From Paenibacillus amylolyticus (lineage in GTDB: Bacteria; Bacillota; Bacilli; Paenibacillales; Paenibacillaceae): a DNA stretch of 64,000 nt. The DNA lies in the NCBI RefSeq assembly GCF_001570725.1, contig NZ_BCNV01000001.1, positions 3,348,001 to 3,412,000 on the forward strand, written 5' to 3'. Shown here piece by piece: positions 15,952 through 24,243 of this stretch; positions within the stretch are counted from its first letter, which is position 1; each line of letters opens with the position of its first letter. The notes beneath the pieces are model-generated. The model searched no databases. It worked only from the letters and a program-made list of their open reading frames with translations, and was not told the origin of the DNA. Both the position numbers and the translations under genes were made by a program.

Positions 15952-16201
15952 AGCTTCTACTCCTCTATCTGCTTTACTTTTTCATTGTCGTTTCATGTCG
16001 TATTACATCTATTATTTCATGACGCAGGAATTGCATCAAATGCAATACAATCTATTCTGACGAAACAAATGAAGTTTATTGTTTCTCCAAAATAGGTATT
16101 TCCGTGAAAAAGTGATATATTTCTCATGTAACATCATTTTTATGAATGACTTTCATCATTTTCACGTACTCTCAAGAAACATGACATAAGGAGAACCGTT
16201 T

Positions 16202-16909
16202 ATGAACAATATCAATCAGGAAGTTGGCAAGAAGATACGAAACTTTCGGAAGTGGCGGGGACTGACCATTCAACAGCTTGCGGATCAGATCTTCAAGAGC
16301 AAGGGCACGTTATCCAAATATGAGAGCGGAGATATTACACTTGATCTGGTCACGTTACATCATATTGCGAACGCACTCAACATTCAGGTGGAGCAACTCT
16401 TGTATCAAGAACCCAGACACGCTTCTCCCCTGATGAATGCGGTCCCGTCCAGCTTTTTCAAAAACTCCACACGTTTCTATTCCTACTTCTATGATGGGCG
16501 TAACAACAGTCTCATTCGTTGTGTCATTGACATGATGGCTCAATCGGATGCCAACCGTTATCGCACCGTGATGTATATGAATGTGAAGGATTTTGAGAAC
16601 TACCAGGAGTGCGAGAATATGTATTGGGGCCACACCGAGCATTATGATACACTCACGACTCTAATTTTGAAAAATCAGGCCACGCCGCTGGAGAACCTAT
16701 ATATTAATATTTTGGCGTCTTTTCAGGAATCGGAGAAAAAGTGGGGACTGATGGCTGGTGTCTCCTTCAGACCTTTCATGCCGATCGCGCTCAAAATGTT
16801 ATTCTCCAGAACACCGCTACCCGAGAATCAGGAGTTATATAATGAATTGAAAATCTCAAAGGAAGATCTGCGCACCCTGAAAATATACAATATGCTCGCC
16901 GTCACTTGA
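16202..16909 (+). CDS. XRE family transcriptional regulator
   Basis: A 235-residue regulator with an N-terminal helix-turn-helix (residues about 6-62: VGKKIRNFRKWRGLTIQQLA, SKGTLSKYESGDITLDLVTL, ALNIQVEQLL) and a C-terminal helical domain of about 150 residues with no recognised ligand motif. This design occurs in regulators that control a neighbouring gene. AAGGAG precedes the ATG. It is divergent from the PatB-like lyase gene, which it plausibly regulates in response to sulfur-amino-acid status; this is inference from position. Confidence 0.9.
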   Translation: MNNINQEVGKKIRNFRKWRGLTIQQLADQIFKSKGTLSKYESGDITLDLVTLHHIANALNIQVEQLLYQEPRHASPLMNAVPSSFFKNSTRFYSYFYDGRNNSLIRCVIDMMAQSDANRYRTVMYMNVKDFENYQECENMYWGHTEHYDTLTTLILKNQATPLENLYINILASFQESEKKWGLMAGVSFRPFMPIALKMLFSRTPLPENQELYNELKISKEDLRTLKIYNMLAVT

Positions 16910-16965
16910 ACAACGCAGTGTGTCACACATTCTCATATGGGATGGAGACAGCTCCTCCCCATTAG

Positions 16966-17012
16966 AAAAGGCACTTCTATAAGCTGTTGAACCAGCTCAT
17001 AAAAGTGCCTTT
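16966..17012. terminator. bidirectional terminator
   Basis: A long imperfect stem (aaaggcactt...agctg/cagct...aagtgccttt) between convergent genes, T-rich on both sides. Confidence 0.8.
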
Positions 17013-17049
17013 CGCTTTGCCTATTCGATCGGGAATAAGCGACTAACGC

Positions 17050-19971
17050 TTAGTTTTTAATTAAATCCAGCGTTTCGTCAAACATTTGCTTCTGTTCCTC
17101 AATCTTGTTCTCATTACCGATCACGCAGCGCTGCTGCTGCTCAAGTATGGCCGATAAGAGCTCAGCAAAACCGATAATGTCGCTTTCCTTCGTGCTTAAC
17201 ACTTCGTCACGTTCCTGTTGCAGATCCGCTTCAGTCACATTCGACAGATAACATTCCAGGGAGAATGCCCCTTCGCCATAAGGTGTTCGCGGCGTATCGA
17301 GATCCTGAATCGCACCAATGATATAACGCGTCATTTCCCGCTCGTCTGCCCGGAAGTCGGTCAAATATTGCGGTATCTCTTCATATACTTTGTACGTTTT
17401 ATCGAGATTTGGATCACGGTACGATGCAACGTAGCTGTCCCCGTTCCGTCGGAAGCCTGACATGCAGCCATAAGCTCCTCCTTTGGCCCGGATATTGGTC
17501 CACAAGTAATCCAGAGACAGAATGCCCTGCAAGACCCGCAGTGAACCCGTGTATTGATATCCTTTGTCGATATAATTACCCGTTTGCACCACATACTGCA
17601 CCTCTGACGGGGATCGGAATCCTTCCTTATGAGTAGACGGTGTGAACGTAAACTCTTCTTTGGCAACCTCATGTGTGAACAGCTTCGCTTTCAGATCAGA
17701 CACCTGTTGCTCCAATCCTTCATATCCCTGTTCATCGGCAGTGTAACTGACAAGCAAGTTCTCCGGTCTGAAAATATACCCCGTCAACTCTTGCAGACTG
17801 GAAGATAACTCTTCTTTTCTAGCCTCAAAGTTCGCCTGAAGATCCTCAAGCCACTGGTAAAAGGCAATGCCACTCACAGCTTCTCTGAAATCCGCAACCG
17901 CTGAATGTTTGGACGAAGACCGGCCAATTCCCGCAGAGTGTCCGCTATTGATCAGATTACGTTGCAGGTTGCCTTTCATCTGAGAGATAATCTCGTACAA
18001 TCGCTTCGAATTATCGAATTGGGACGTGAACACGATTTCTTTGATCATATCAAAGGCAAATCCAAGCTTGTCGTACAACACTTTAGCGTTAAACTCGTAA
18101 GTAGCCTTGAATTCATTGTGCTTATGCGCGTTAGCATAAGATCCAATCCCGCTATGAATACCACCCGAATGGATGTGGATTTCATTGGACAGTTCATTGA
18201 ACGAGTAGTTTTGAGTATCCACGTAACCCAGTACATTCTTGAGCAATCCTGCATACGGCAGGAGATGACGTGGCACTTCTTTGATATCAAACAACAGTCT
18301 CAGATAACCAATTCCGTTCGTGTAGAGGTTATGATGCAGAATGGTTGTGCCATCGACCTGGTTCACCGTTTGATGCAACGTAGAGGCCTTCGGTTCAATA
18401 TCTTCAATCGATAACGTAGGGATGACCTGCTGCTGCTCTTTGGTTGAAGGTGTATTCTGATACTCGGCGAGTGCTTCCGTTTTCTGAATCAACGTTTGAA
18501 CTTCTTCCTCGCTAAGACCGGCCTGAATGGTTTTCAGACGTGCTTTCAACGCCTCCTCCTTGCGTGAGTTCAGCCCCTTATCCGGGGTAAGCGCCACAAA
18601 GGAAGTATGTGTGTTCTGCAATATATACTTCTCAATGAGTTGCTCGAAGTAACCTTCGTTCATTTTCGTACGCAGCTCAGCAAATACGTCATTCGCCTCC
18701 AAATGGGTGAAAGGTGCCTCTTCATCGTACAACCAGCTTTGCAGGGAGGAGAATCCGTAGATCAGGCCCTTCGGCATTCTGCCATAGTCCGCTTCCCTGT
18801 GATTGAACTCATAGGAGTTAATTCCTGCAAGCAGCGCTTTCGGATCAAAGCCTTCTTTCACCACACGCTCAAGCACTTCTTTGACCGTTCCCAGGAAATC
18901 CTCTTTGCTCGCCAGATTGCTCTTCTTCAGTCCGACAGTGAACACAGGCTGATACAGGCTGTCATCATACGAACCGTAGACATCCTTCGCAATTCCTTTA
19001 TCCAGCAAAGCCTGTTTCAATACCGCTCCCGGAGCGTTCAACAGGGCGTATAACAAAATTTGAAACGAGATGTTCAGTTCCTTATCCAGACTTGTGCCGA
19101 TTACCGCGTTATAGGTCAAAAAGCTGTTATCCACTTCCGATTCCGTACTTCCGGCAGAGTAAGTCTTAACCGTGTCTACCCGTTCTGCAAAAGCAGGTTG
19201 CAGTTGAATGGCAGAATCAATCTCGATTCGATCATATGCGCTCAGATAGTTTTCATCCAGCCATTGTAGCTTCTCTTCCATATCCATATCTCCGTACAGA
19301 TAGATGTAACTGTTGGAAGGATGATAGTATCTCGTGTGGAAATCCAGCAGCCCCTGATAGGTTAGATCCAGGATAGCTTCCGGGAATCCGCCAGACTCGG
19401 AGGAGTATGTGGTATCCGGGAAAAGGGAGTTCAGCACTTCTCTGCGCACCATTCGTTCCGGTGAAGAAAAGGCCCCCTTCATCTCGTTATATACAACTCC
19501 GTTGTAAGTTAACTCATCATCTGCAGAGGTCAGGTTGTAGTTCCAACCTTCCTGTAGAAATATCTTTTCATTCTCGTAAATATTCGTATTCAATACCGCA
19601 TCCAGATATATATCCATCAGGTTATGGAAATCGTGGTCATTACGACTCGCGATCGGGTAGATCGTCTTATCCGGATACGTCATGGCGTTAAGGAATGTAT
19701 TCAAAGAACCTTTCAGCAACTCAACAAAAGAATCCTTGGCCGGAAATTTCTTGGACCCACAGAGCACGGAGTGTTCGAGGATATGGGCTACCCCTGTATC
19801 ATCTTCCGGAGGTGTGCGGAAACCGATACTGAATACTTTGTTGTCGTCCTGATTGGACAAAAGTACAATTTTGGCTCCGGATTTCTGGTGTTCCAACAGA
19901 TACGCATCCGATTTCAATTCTTCGATTCTGCGCTCCTGCAACACCTTGTATGGCTTAAGCTGTTTCAACAT
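17050..19971 (-). CDS. M16C (insulinase/presequence-protease-like) metallopeptidase
   Basis: A 973-residue single-chain M16C peptidase, similar in size to mitochondrial PreP/Cym1. The inverted zinc motif HxxEH is HILEH at residues 63-67, with the distal glutamate in GVVYNEMKGAFSSPE. Four homologous domains forming a closed chamber that degrades short peptides are expected. No signal peptide, so cytosolic. GGAGGA lies 9 nt before the ATG at 19971; an in-frame ATG 21 nt earlier lies before that site. Monocistronic, its upstream region holding repeat copy A. Confidence 0.94.
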   Translation of the reverse strand: MLKQLKPYKVLQERRIEELKSDAYLLEHQKSGAKIVLLSNQDDNKVFSIGFRTPPEDDTGVAHILEHSVLCGSKKFPAKDSFVELLKGSLNTFLNAMTYPDKTIYPIASRNDHDFHNLMDIYLDAVLNTNIYENEKIFLQEGWNYNLTSADDELTYNGVVYNEMKGAFSSPERMVRREVLNSLFPDTTYSSESGGFPEAILDLTYQGLLDFHTRYYHPSNSYIYLYGDMDMEEKLQWLDENYLSAYDRIEIDSAIQLQPAFAERVDTVKTYSAGSTESEVDNSFLTYNAVIGTSLDKELNISFQILLYALLNAPGAVLKQALLDKGIAKDVYGSYDDSLYQPVFTVGLKKSNLASKEDFLGTVKEVLERVVKEGFDPKALLAGINSYEFNHREADYGRMPKGLIYGFSSLQSWLYDEEAPFTHLEANDVFAELRTKMNEGYFEQLIEKYILQNTHTSFVALTPDKGLNSRKEEALKARLKTIQAGLSEEEVQTLIQKTEALAEYQNTPSTKEQQQVIPTLSIEDIEPKASTLHQTVNQVDGTTILHHNLYTNGIGYLRLLFDIKEVPRHLLPYAGLLKNVLGYVDTQNYSFNELSNEIHIHSGGIHSGIGSYANAHKHNEFKATYEFNAKVLYDKLGFAFDMIKEIVFTSQFDNSKRLYEIISQMKGNLQRNLINSGHSAGIGRSSSKHSAVADFREAVSGIAFYQWLEDLQANFEARKEELSSSLQELTGYIFRPENLLVSYTADEQGYEGLEQQVSDLKAKLFTHEVAKEEFTFTPSTHKEGFRSPSEVQYVVQTGNYIDKGYQYTGSLRVLQGILSLDYLWTNIRAKGGAYGCMSGFRRNGDSYVASYRDPNLDKTYKVYEEIPQYLTDFRADEREMTRYIIGAIQDLDTPRTPYGEGAFSLECYLSNVTEADLQQERDEVLSTKESDIIGFAELLSAILEQQQRCVIGNENKIEEQKQMFDETLDLIKN

Positions 19972-20021
19972 AAACTTGAGTCCTCCGTCCATAAGATTGT
20001 TTTATTGGTTTTGTGACTCTA

Positions 20022-20120
20022 CATAAGTTCAAATATGGTTATTTACACGGGCACTCCGATGACAGAATAACCTCCGTCCTCTACGTTATCGTGTAAATGT
20101 GTAGTTGAACTTATATCGTT
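20022..20120. repeat. internally deleted copy (A) of a structured inverted-repeat element
   Basis: A 99-bp element with inverted ends: ATAAGTTCAA...ATTTACAC on the left and its complement (GTGTAAAT...TTGAACTTAT) on the right. Inside it has gcactccgatgacagaataac, then jumps to acgttatcgtgtaaat. Both ends match those of the 191-bp copy B at 20513-20703 (in opposite orientation), so copy A looks like B with the central hairpin removed. Copies A and B flank tRNA-Leu. Confidence 0.78.
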
Positions 20121-20284
20121 CAGCAAGGTAAAGGTAATATATGCCTATGGATAGTATACACCATTGTTCCGTCTCTTCATAAAAGTCAGATAAATGTACC
20201 TTCTGATATGTATTATGCAGGGTTTATGTTTATGAGCTGCATGGTGATGTGGTCTGAAATGAAGTGACATTGATATTAAAGAAC

Positions 20285-20340
20285 ATAAAAAAAGATCGTA
20301 TGCAGCTTGGTTAACAAGCGTCATACGATCTTTCTTTTTT
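20285..20340. terminator. terminator of tRNA-Leu, T-rich on both strands
   Basis: A perfect 12-bp stem (aaagatcgtatg/catacgatcttt) with TTTTTTATG on the minus side and CTTTTTT on the plus side, next to the 3' end of the tRNA. Confidence 0.85.
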
Positions 20341-20344
20341 AAGA

Positions 20345-20430
20345 TGCCGAGGACCGGGATCGAACCGGTACGGTAGTCACCTACCGCAGGATTTTAAGTC
20401 CTGTGCGTCTGCCAATTCCGCCACCCCGGC
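20345..20430 (-). tRNA. tRNA-Leu (TAA)
   Basis: An 86-nt class II tRNA on the minus strand: acceptor gccgggg, D-arm tggcggaattggcagac, anticodon stem cagga/tcctg with loop cttaaaa (anticodon TAA), a long variable arm (cggtaggtgactaccg) and T-arm accgg-ttcgatc-ccggt, discriminator A, CCA not encoded. Confidence 0.95.
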
Positions 20431-20512
20431 AGGATTATGTATTTCTTGGCGACAAGAAATATCTTACCATGAACTAATTAACTTTGCAACACTTTTTATA
20501 AAAATAATCTAA

Positions 20513-20703
20513 CTATATAAGTTTAACTAATGATTTACACGATAACGGAAAGGACAGAAAAAACTGAAAAAGCGAAGCGTTCCCCTTTATCACCGGATTT
20601 TCCCTTGAGAAAAGGGAATCGAAAAAATCTGGGGATAACAGCGATTAGAAGTTATTCTGTCATCGGAGTGCTAGTGTAAATAATCTTTAGTTAACCTTAT
20701 ATA
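20513..20703. repeat. full-length copy (B) of a structured inverted-repeat element
   Basis: A 191-bp element with terminal inverted repeats: left TATAAGTTTAACTAATGA then TTTACAC; right (complement) TATAAGGTTAACTAAAGA then TTATTTACAC. Inside lies a second inverted pair (ggacagaaaa / ttattctgtc) and a long central hairpin: ctttatcaccggatttt pairs with aaaatctggggataacag, capped by tcccttgagaaaaggga. There is no reading frame. It resembles copy C in the pyr operon and the ends of copy A. MITE-like, or a structured RNA carried by such an element. Confidence 0.8.
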
Positions 20704-20705
20704 AA

Positions 20706-20820
20706 TGAAACAGGCACTGCAAGCGTTAGCTCACAGTGCCTAGAAAGTCCGAGTTGCGGTCCCGGACTTCCGGTAAACCAATCTATATTAAGGGAGGTGT
20801 GAGATAAGAATACCTCCCCA
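20706..20820 (-). other. three consecutive hairpins at the 3' end of the stress-protein gene
   Basis: Stems at 20712-20719/20734-20741 (aggcactg/cagtgcct), 20745-20751/20763-20769 (aagtccg/cggactt) and 20792-20798/20812-20818 (gggaggt/acctccc). They lie just downstream of the minus-strand gene ending at 20856, next to repeat copy B. The leftmost is followed by a weakly T-rich stretch and may terminate transcription. Confidence 0.55.
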
Positions 20821-20855
20821 ACATTAAAGAAACCTAAAATCAGCCTTAAATTAAA

Positions 20856-21305
20856 CTAAAAAAGTAGAATAGGCCGAACGCGAGCAGCTTCTTCCTCACT
20901 GCATTCCACAATAACCAAGATATGATCCTGTAGTAGCCAATCTTCGTAATACCGCGCATCCCCCTGCGAGATCCCTGCTTCAGTCAGTGTAAGCACCAAA
21001 TCATCGGTATCACTCCCAATCTCATTTCCAGCGAGCCTGCGTACTGCATTTCCGATCGACATCGTCTGATCCATCCGCTTCCCCAGACTAGCCAATATAC
21101 CTTTCAGGGCCCCAAAGGCACCGTCCGTTCCGGCACCTTTCAACGGTTTGGGCAGCCCCGTCTTCTCGCTCACCAACTCCAGATTGAGTTGTTCCTTCGC
21201 CACCGCTCCCAAATATTTGTCCTTGATGCCTTCCTCTTTCACCTGATTCAGCATCAATATAGCCTCGTTCTCGGTACGGGCCAGCCCAATAATCAATTGT
21301 GTCAT
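20856..21305 (-). CDS. general-stress-type protein (YflT-like)
   Basis: A 149-residue cytosolic protein. It opens with TQLIIGLARTENEAILMLNQVKEEGI, typical of the general stress protein 17M/YflT group that begins with a short ferredoxin-like half domain, and continues with a glycine-containing segment (GAFGALKGILASLGKR) and a C-terminal part EAGISQGDARYYEDWLLQDHILVIVE. Family members are small stress-induced proteins without a defined activity. AAAGGAGG precedes the ATG. Monocistronic, divergent from the small gene at 21513. Confidence 0.72.
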   Translation of the reverse strand: MTQLIIGLARTENEAILMLNQVKEEGIKDKYLGAVAKEQLNLELVSEKTGLPKPLKGAGTDGAFGALKGILASLGKRMDQTMSIGNAVRRLAGNEIGSDTDDLVLTLTEAGISQGDARYYEDWLLQDHILVIVECSEEEAARVRPILLF

Positions 21306-21512
21306 TCCGTTCCCCTCCTTTTACACTAATATAACCCCGTAATCCCCATTCAAAAACGGATAAAGCCTAGCTAAGACAAATCACCTAGAAGATTGTTGAT
21401 TTCTCTTCTGGAAATCTATACCTAGTTCTGATAGACTAGATAAAGAAGACAAATTAACCATTGAAAACATTGACATATGGATTTAACATCTCATAATCAG
21501 GAGCAATGACTT

Positions 21513-21737
21513 ATGAAAAAAGAGGTAGAAATTGCTATCCAACGCAAACAACAGATCATGGTTCGTAATACAAGCGGTCAGACGGTAACCGGATTTCCCG
21601 AGCGTACCGCCGATACATCCATTCTCTCCTTACGTACCGTTCACGGAAGTCTGTGGATACCGTTCGATGAGGTCGAACAGGTTACGCGTCTGTTAAGCAT
21701 CCGGTCTCATCATTTAAGCGGAATGCAGCTCGTTTAA
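21513..21737 (+). CDS. small predicted beta-barrel protein
   Basis: A 74-residue cytosolic protein: KKEVEIAIQRKQQIMVRN, then GQTVTGFPERTADTSILSLRT and HGSLWIPFDEVEQVTRLLSI. The pattern of short beta strands ending in IPFDEVEQVTRL resembles SH3- or Sm-like small barrels; I cannot assign a family. CAGGAG precedes the ATG. It ends before a bidirectional terminator shared with the convergent nuclease gene. Confidence 0.68.
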   Translation: MKKEVEIAIQRKQQIMVRNTSGQTVTGFPERTADTSILSLRTVHGSLWIPFDEVEQVTRLLSIRSHHLSGMQLV

Positions 21738-21813
21738 GTCGGATCTGTAATCATAGAAATCAGTTCTCGTATATTTACGTCAACAACATCTATTTATGCC
21801 AGCACTTCATACC

Positions 21814-21846
21814 AAAAAAACCAGACGCATGAACGTCTGGTTTTTC
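21814..21846. terminator. bidirectional terminator
   Basis: Perfect stem ccagacg/cgtctgg flanked by A7 and TTTTTCTCTT, between convergent genes. Confidence 0.88.
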
Positions 21847-21854
21847 TCTTCTTG

Positions 21855-22337
21855 TTACTTCACTACAAACTTCACTCGTGTTCCATCCGGATATGTACTT
21901 AACTGATTCCCTACCCATGAACCTGCACCGCGATTATCCTTCGGGGTAATGTACTGGATATCTGCACCTGTGCCTCCCTCAGCACACATCGCCATAGGCC
22001 ACTCGTCCCGATCCTTACCCTTTTTGACTGGCACACCTTTGAGTGATAAATCCCGATTTCCCTCGGCACCACCACGATCAATGGTGCATACATCCGAATG
22101 CCCTGCCTTGATAGCAGCCTTGATATGGTTGGCGGTTTCGGGATAGCGCTCTGAAGGGAACGTAATGGTATGGTCTACACTCTTGTTAGTGTTCCCGAAT
22201 GGAGAGGGTATCTCCTCCGGCCATTCTCCCCCAGCCCAGGCATAGAGGGCTATCAGCAGCATCGCTACCAGCGTCAGTACCTGTTTTTTGAAGCCTTGTT
22301 TACCTTTGCGCTTTCGTCTTGTGCGTCTCTTACTCAT
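21855..22337 (-). CDS. NucA/NucB-family secreted deoxyribonuclease
   Basis: A 160-residue protein with a very basic N-terminus ([18 protein letters not shown]) followed by a signal/anchor helix ([17 protein letters not shown]). The mature domain carries the NucB catalytic pattern: [34 protein letters not shown], and [17 protein letters not shown], with the DRDEW and N residues of the active site intact. In Bacillus, NucB is made in the sporulating mother cell and degrades extracellular DNA. GGGGGAG precedes the ATG at 22337. Confidence 0.9.
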   Translation of the reverse strand: MSKRRTRRKRKGKQGFKKQVLTLVAMLLIALYAWAGGEWPEEIPSPFGNTNKSVDHTITFPSERYPETANHIKAAIKAGHSDVCTIDRGGAEGNRDLSLKGVPVKKGKDRDEWPMAMCAEGGTGADIQYITPKDNRGAGSWVGNQLSTYPDGTRVKFVVK

Positions 22338-22399
22338 GCTGTGTCTCCCCCATTCAACACTTGCATTATAACAGAACGCCCGTTCGTAAAACAATCCAA

Positions 22400-22434
22400 T
22401 AAAATAAAAAAACAGCCGAGAACGCCCGGCTGTC
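22400..22434 (-). terminator. Rho-independent terminator of the LOV kinase gene
   Basis: Stem acagccg/cggctgt followed by TTTTTTATTTT on the minus strand. Confidence 0.86.
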
Positions 22435-22446
22435 ATGCTTGAGTGA

Positions 22447-23595
22447 TTATCCTACATTGGGAATGGCCTGTTGGCGCAGCAGTGGCAGTGTCACCTCAAA
22501 CTGTGTACCTTTCCCTTCGATACTCTCTACCGAAATCTGACCATTCATCAGTTCCAGCAGTTCTTTGCAGATGGTCAGACCAAGTCCGCTTCCACCAAAT
22601 CGGCGTGCATGGGAGATATCCGTCTGGGTAAATGCATCAAACAATTGTTCGATCTGATGCTGAGGAATACCAATCCCTGTATCACGCACAGAGAATACCA
22701 ATACAACGGTATCCATCAGTTGTTGCCTCACGTCCACCTGTAACTGCACTTCACCCTGCTCCGTGAACTTGATCGCATTACTCAGTAAGTTATCCAGTAC
22801 CTGCCGAAGTCTTAGCGGATCACCCATAAGCACATCAGGAACACTCAGATCAGCATGGCAGAGCAAACGTATTTGTTTATTCTGCGCCGCAGGCTCATGT
22901 GTCTTCACAATTTGTTGAATCAGCTTCAACGGCTGAAATTCAATGTTTTCGACATCCATTTTGCCTCTGCCCAGCTTCGCCATATCCAGACTATTGTTAA
23001 TAATATTCAGAAGAGCCTCACCAGACTGACGCGCAAGCTCAAGATACTCTTTCTGCTCATCCGTGGTCTCACCCATGCTGGCAAGTTCGATCATGCCCAT
23101 AATGCCGTTAAGCGGGGTACGAAGCTCGTGATTCAGCTTGCCGATGAATTCCAATTGCCCTCTGCTGTTCATCTCAGCCATGGAAGTCGCGAACTTCAAC
23201 TGCTGCTCGGCATACTTCCGTTCTGAAATATCGTATTGAATACCTACAAAATACAGACACTCGCCTGATTCATTGAAGATCGGATCAATATTCAGTTCAT
23301 TCCAGAACTTCTGACCACTTTTTGTATAATTTAAGATATCAATCTTAATGGACTGTTGTTTTTTTAATGCATCACGAATCTGCATTACCGTCTCGGGGTC
23401 TGTATCCTGTCCTTGCAAAAACCGACAATTCTGTCCGACAGACTCTTCATACGTATATCCTGTCAGTCGGGTAAAATGTTCATTTACATACATGAGCGGA
23501 AACTCAGGCAAGGTAGCATCGACCACCGTAACGGAGGATTTCACTTTCGAGATGATAAATTCCCATTGTAATGAGAGTTGATTATGTTGGCTCAT
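22447..23595 (-). CDS. LOV-domain sensor histidine kinase (blue-light receptor)
   Basis: A 382-residue soluble kinase. Residues about 13-127 form a PAS domain of LOV type, with the photoactive-cysteine motif GQNCRFLQG (Cys57), flavin-contacting Asn89 (LNYTKSG) and Asn99 (FWNEL), and the terminal [12 protein letters not shown] containing Gln120. It is followed by the HisKA dimerisation helix ([12 protein letters not shown], phospho-acceptor His156) and an HATPase domain with [20 protein letters not shown] and [10 protein letters not shown]. No membrane segment. GGAGG precedes the ATG at 23595. No response regulator is adjacent, so the partner is elsewhere. All key LOV residues are present, so photochemistry is expected. 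Confidence 0.93.
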   Translation of the reverse strand: MSQHNQLSLQWEFIISKVKSSVTVVDATLPEFPLMYVNEHFTRLTGYTYEESVGQNCRFLQGQDTDPETVMQIRDALKKQQSIKIDILNYTKSGQKFWNELNIDPIFNESGECLYFVGIQYDISERKYAEQQLKFATSMAEMNSRGQLEFIGKLNHELRTPLNGIMGMIELASMGETTDEQKEYLELARQSGEALLNIINNSLDMAKLGRGKMDVENIEFQPLKLIQQIVKTHEPAAQNKQIRLLCHADLSVPDVLMGDPLRLRQVLDNLLSNAIKFTEQGEVQLQVDVRQQLMDTVVLVFSVRDTGIGIPQHQIEQLFDAFTQTDISHARRFGGSGLGLTICKELLELMNGQISVESIEGKGTQFEVTLPLLRQQAIPNVG

Positions 23596-23801
23596 GCCTT
23601 CCTCCTTCATCTCACACATATTAATGTTTATATATTCTGCATTCTGTACTTTATATGGAGATACAACTGACCAGATGGTATGTGTTGATATAGAAACAAT
23701 ATATTTTAATTGTAACACAGTTATTCAAGTCATGTGGTTTATGGGTAATAGTTGATAACTAACATCCGACAATAACCTAACTGTCATCAGGAGGAACACA
23801 C

Positions 23802-23870
23802 ATGAAATTTCTGTTAATTATCATCATTATTATTCTGATTGTAGTCATTTTTTCCAGACGCAAGCGTTAA
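23802..23870 (+). CDS. 22-residue hydrophobic membrane peptide
   Basis: CAGGAGG lies 7 nt before an ATG encoding MKFLLIIIIIILIVVIF followed by SRRKR. One membrane helix with a positively charged C-terminus, the layout of type I toxin-like or small membrane regulatory peptides. It is 39 bp upstream of the DUF6199-like gene and shares its terminator, and is divergent from the LOV kinase. Function unknown. Confidence 0.6.
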   Translation: MKFLLIIIIIILIVVIFSRRKR

Positions 23871-23909
23871 GATGAGATCCTTTATGTAAGTTAGGAAAGG
23901 AAGATGGGT

Positions 23910-24098
23910 ATGAGAACCCTCTTTTTTATATTCATGGTACTGTGTATCATCAATCTCTGTTTCCCAAAATTCGGCTGGTATCTGCGGTATGGCTGGATTT
24001 CCCGGGGTGAATCCGAGCCCAGCAGACCTTATATGGCTATGGTCAGAATGACCAGCCTGTTGATGTTGCTTATCGCCTTCACACTCGCTATGGCATGA
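23910..24098 (+). CDS. small membrane protein (DUF6199-like)
   Basis: A 62-residue protein with two membrane helices, residues 3-14 (TLFFIFMVLCII) and about 45-60 (TSLLMLLIAFTLAMA), linked by CFPKFGWYLRYGWISRGESEPS, the pattern of small DUF6199-type proteins. AAAGGA lies 8 nt before the chosen ATG; an ATG two codons upstream is too close to the site. Followed by a strong terminator at 24117-24148. Confidence 0.7.
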   Translation: MRTLFFIFMVLCIINLCFPKFGWYLRYGWISRGESEPSRPYMAMVRMTSLLMLLIAFTLAMA

Positions 24099-24116
24099 AC
24101 TATAGACATCCGAAGA

Positions 24117-24148
24117 CAACTGTCCTATTGGGCAGTTTCTTTTTTTTG
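24117..24148 (+). terminator. Rho-independent terminator
   Basis: Stem aactgtcc/gggcagtt followed by TCTTTTTTTTG. Confidence 0.87.
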
Positions 24149-24243
24149 TGATGAAATGACGGGAAAATGATAACTTTGTTTGTGGTGCAAAGATGACAAT
24201 GCCCGTAATATAGACATATCGTTTCGGAAAGGACATCATTGGC

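Noticed and set aside
20022..20703. Insertion sequence or prophage end at the tRNA-Leu gene
   Set aside because: No transposase, integrase or duplicated tRNA 3' end (att-like direct repeat) is present; the elements are non-coding inverted repeats only.
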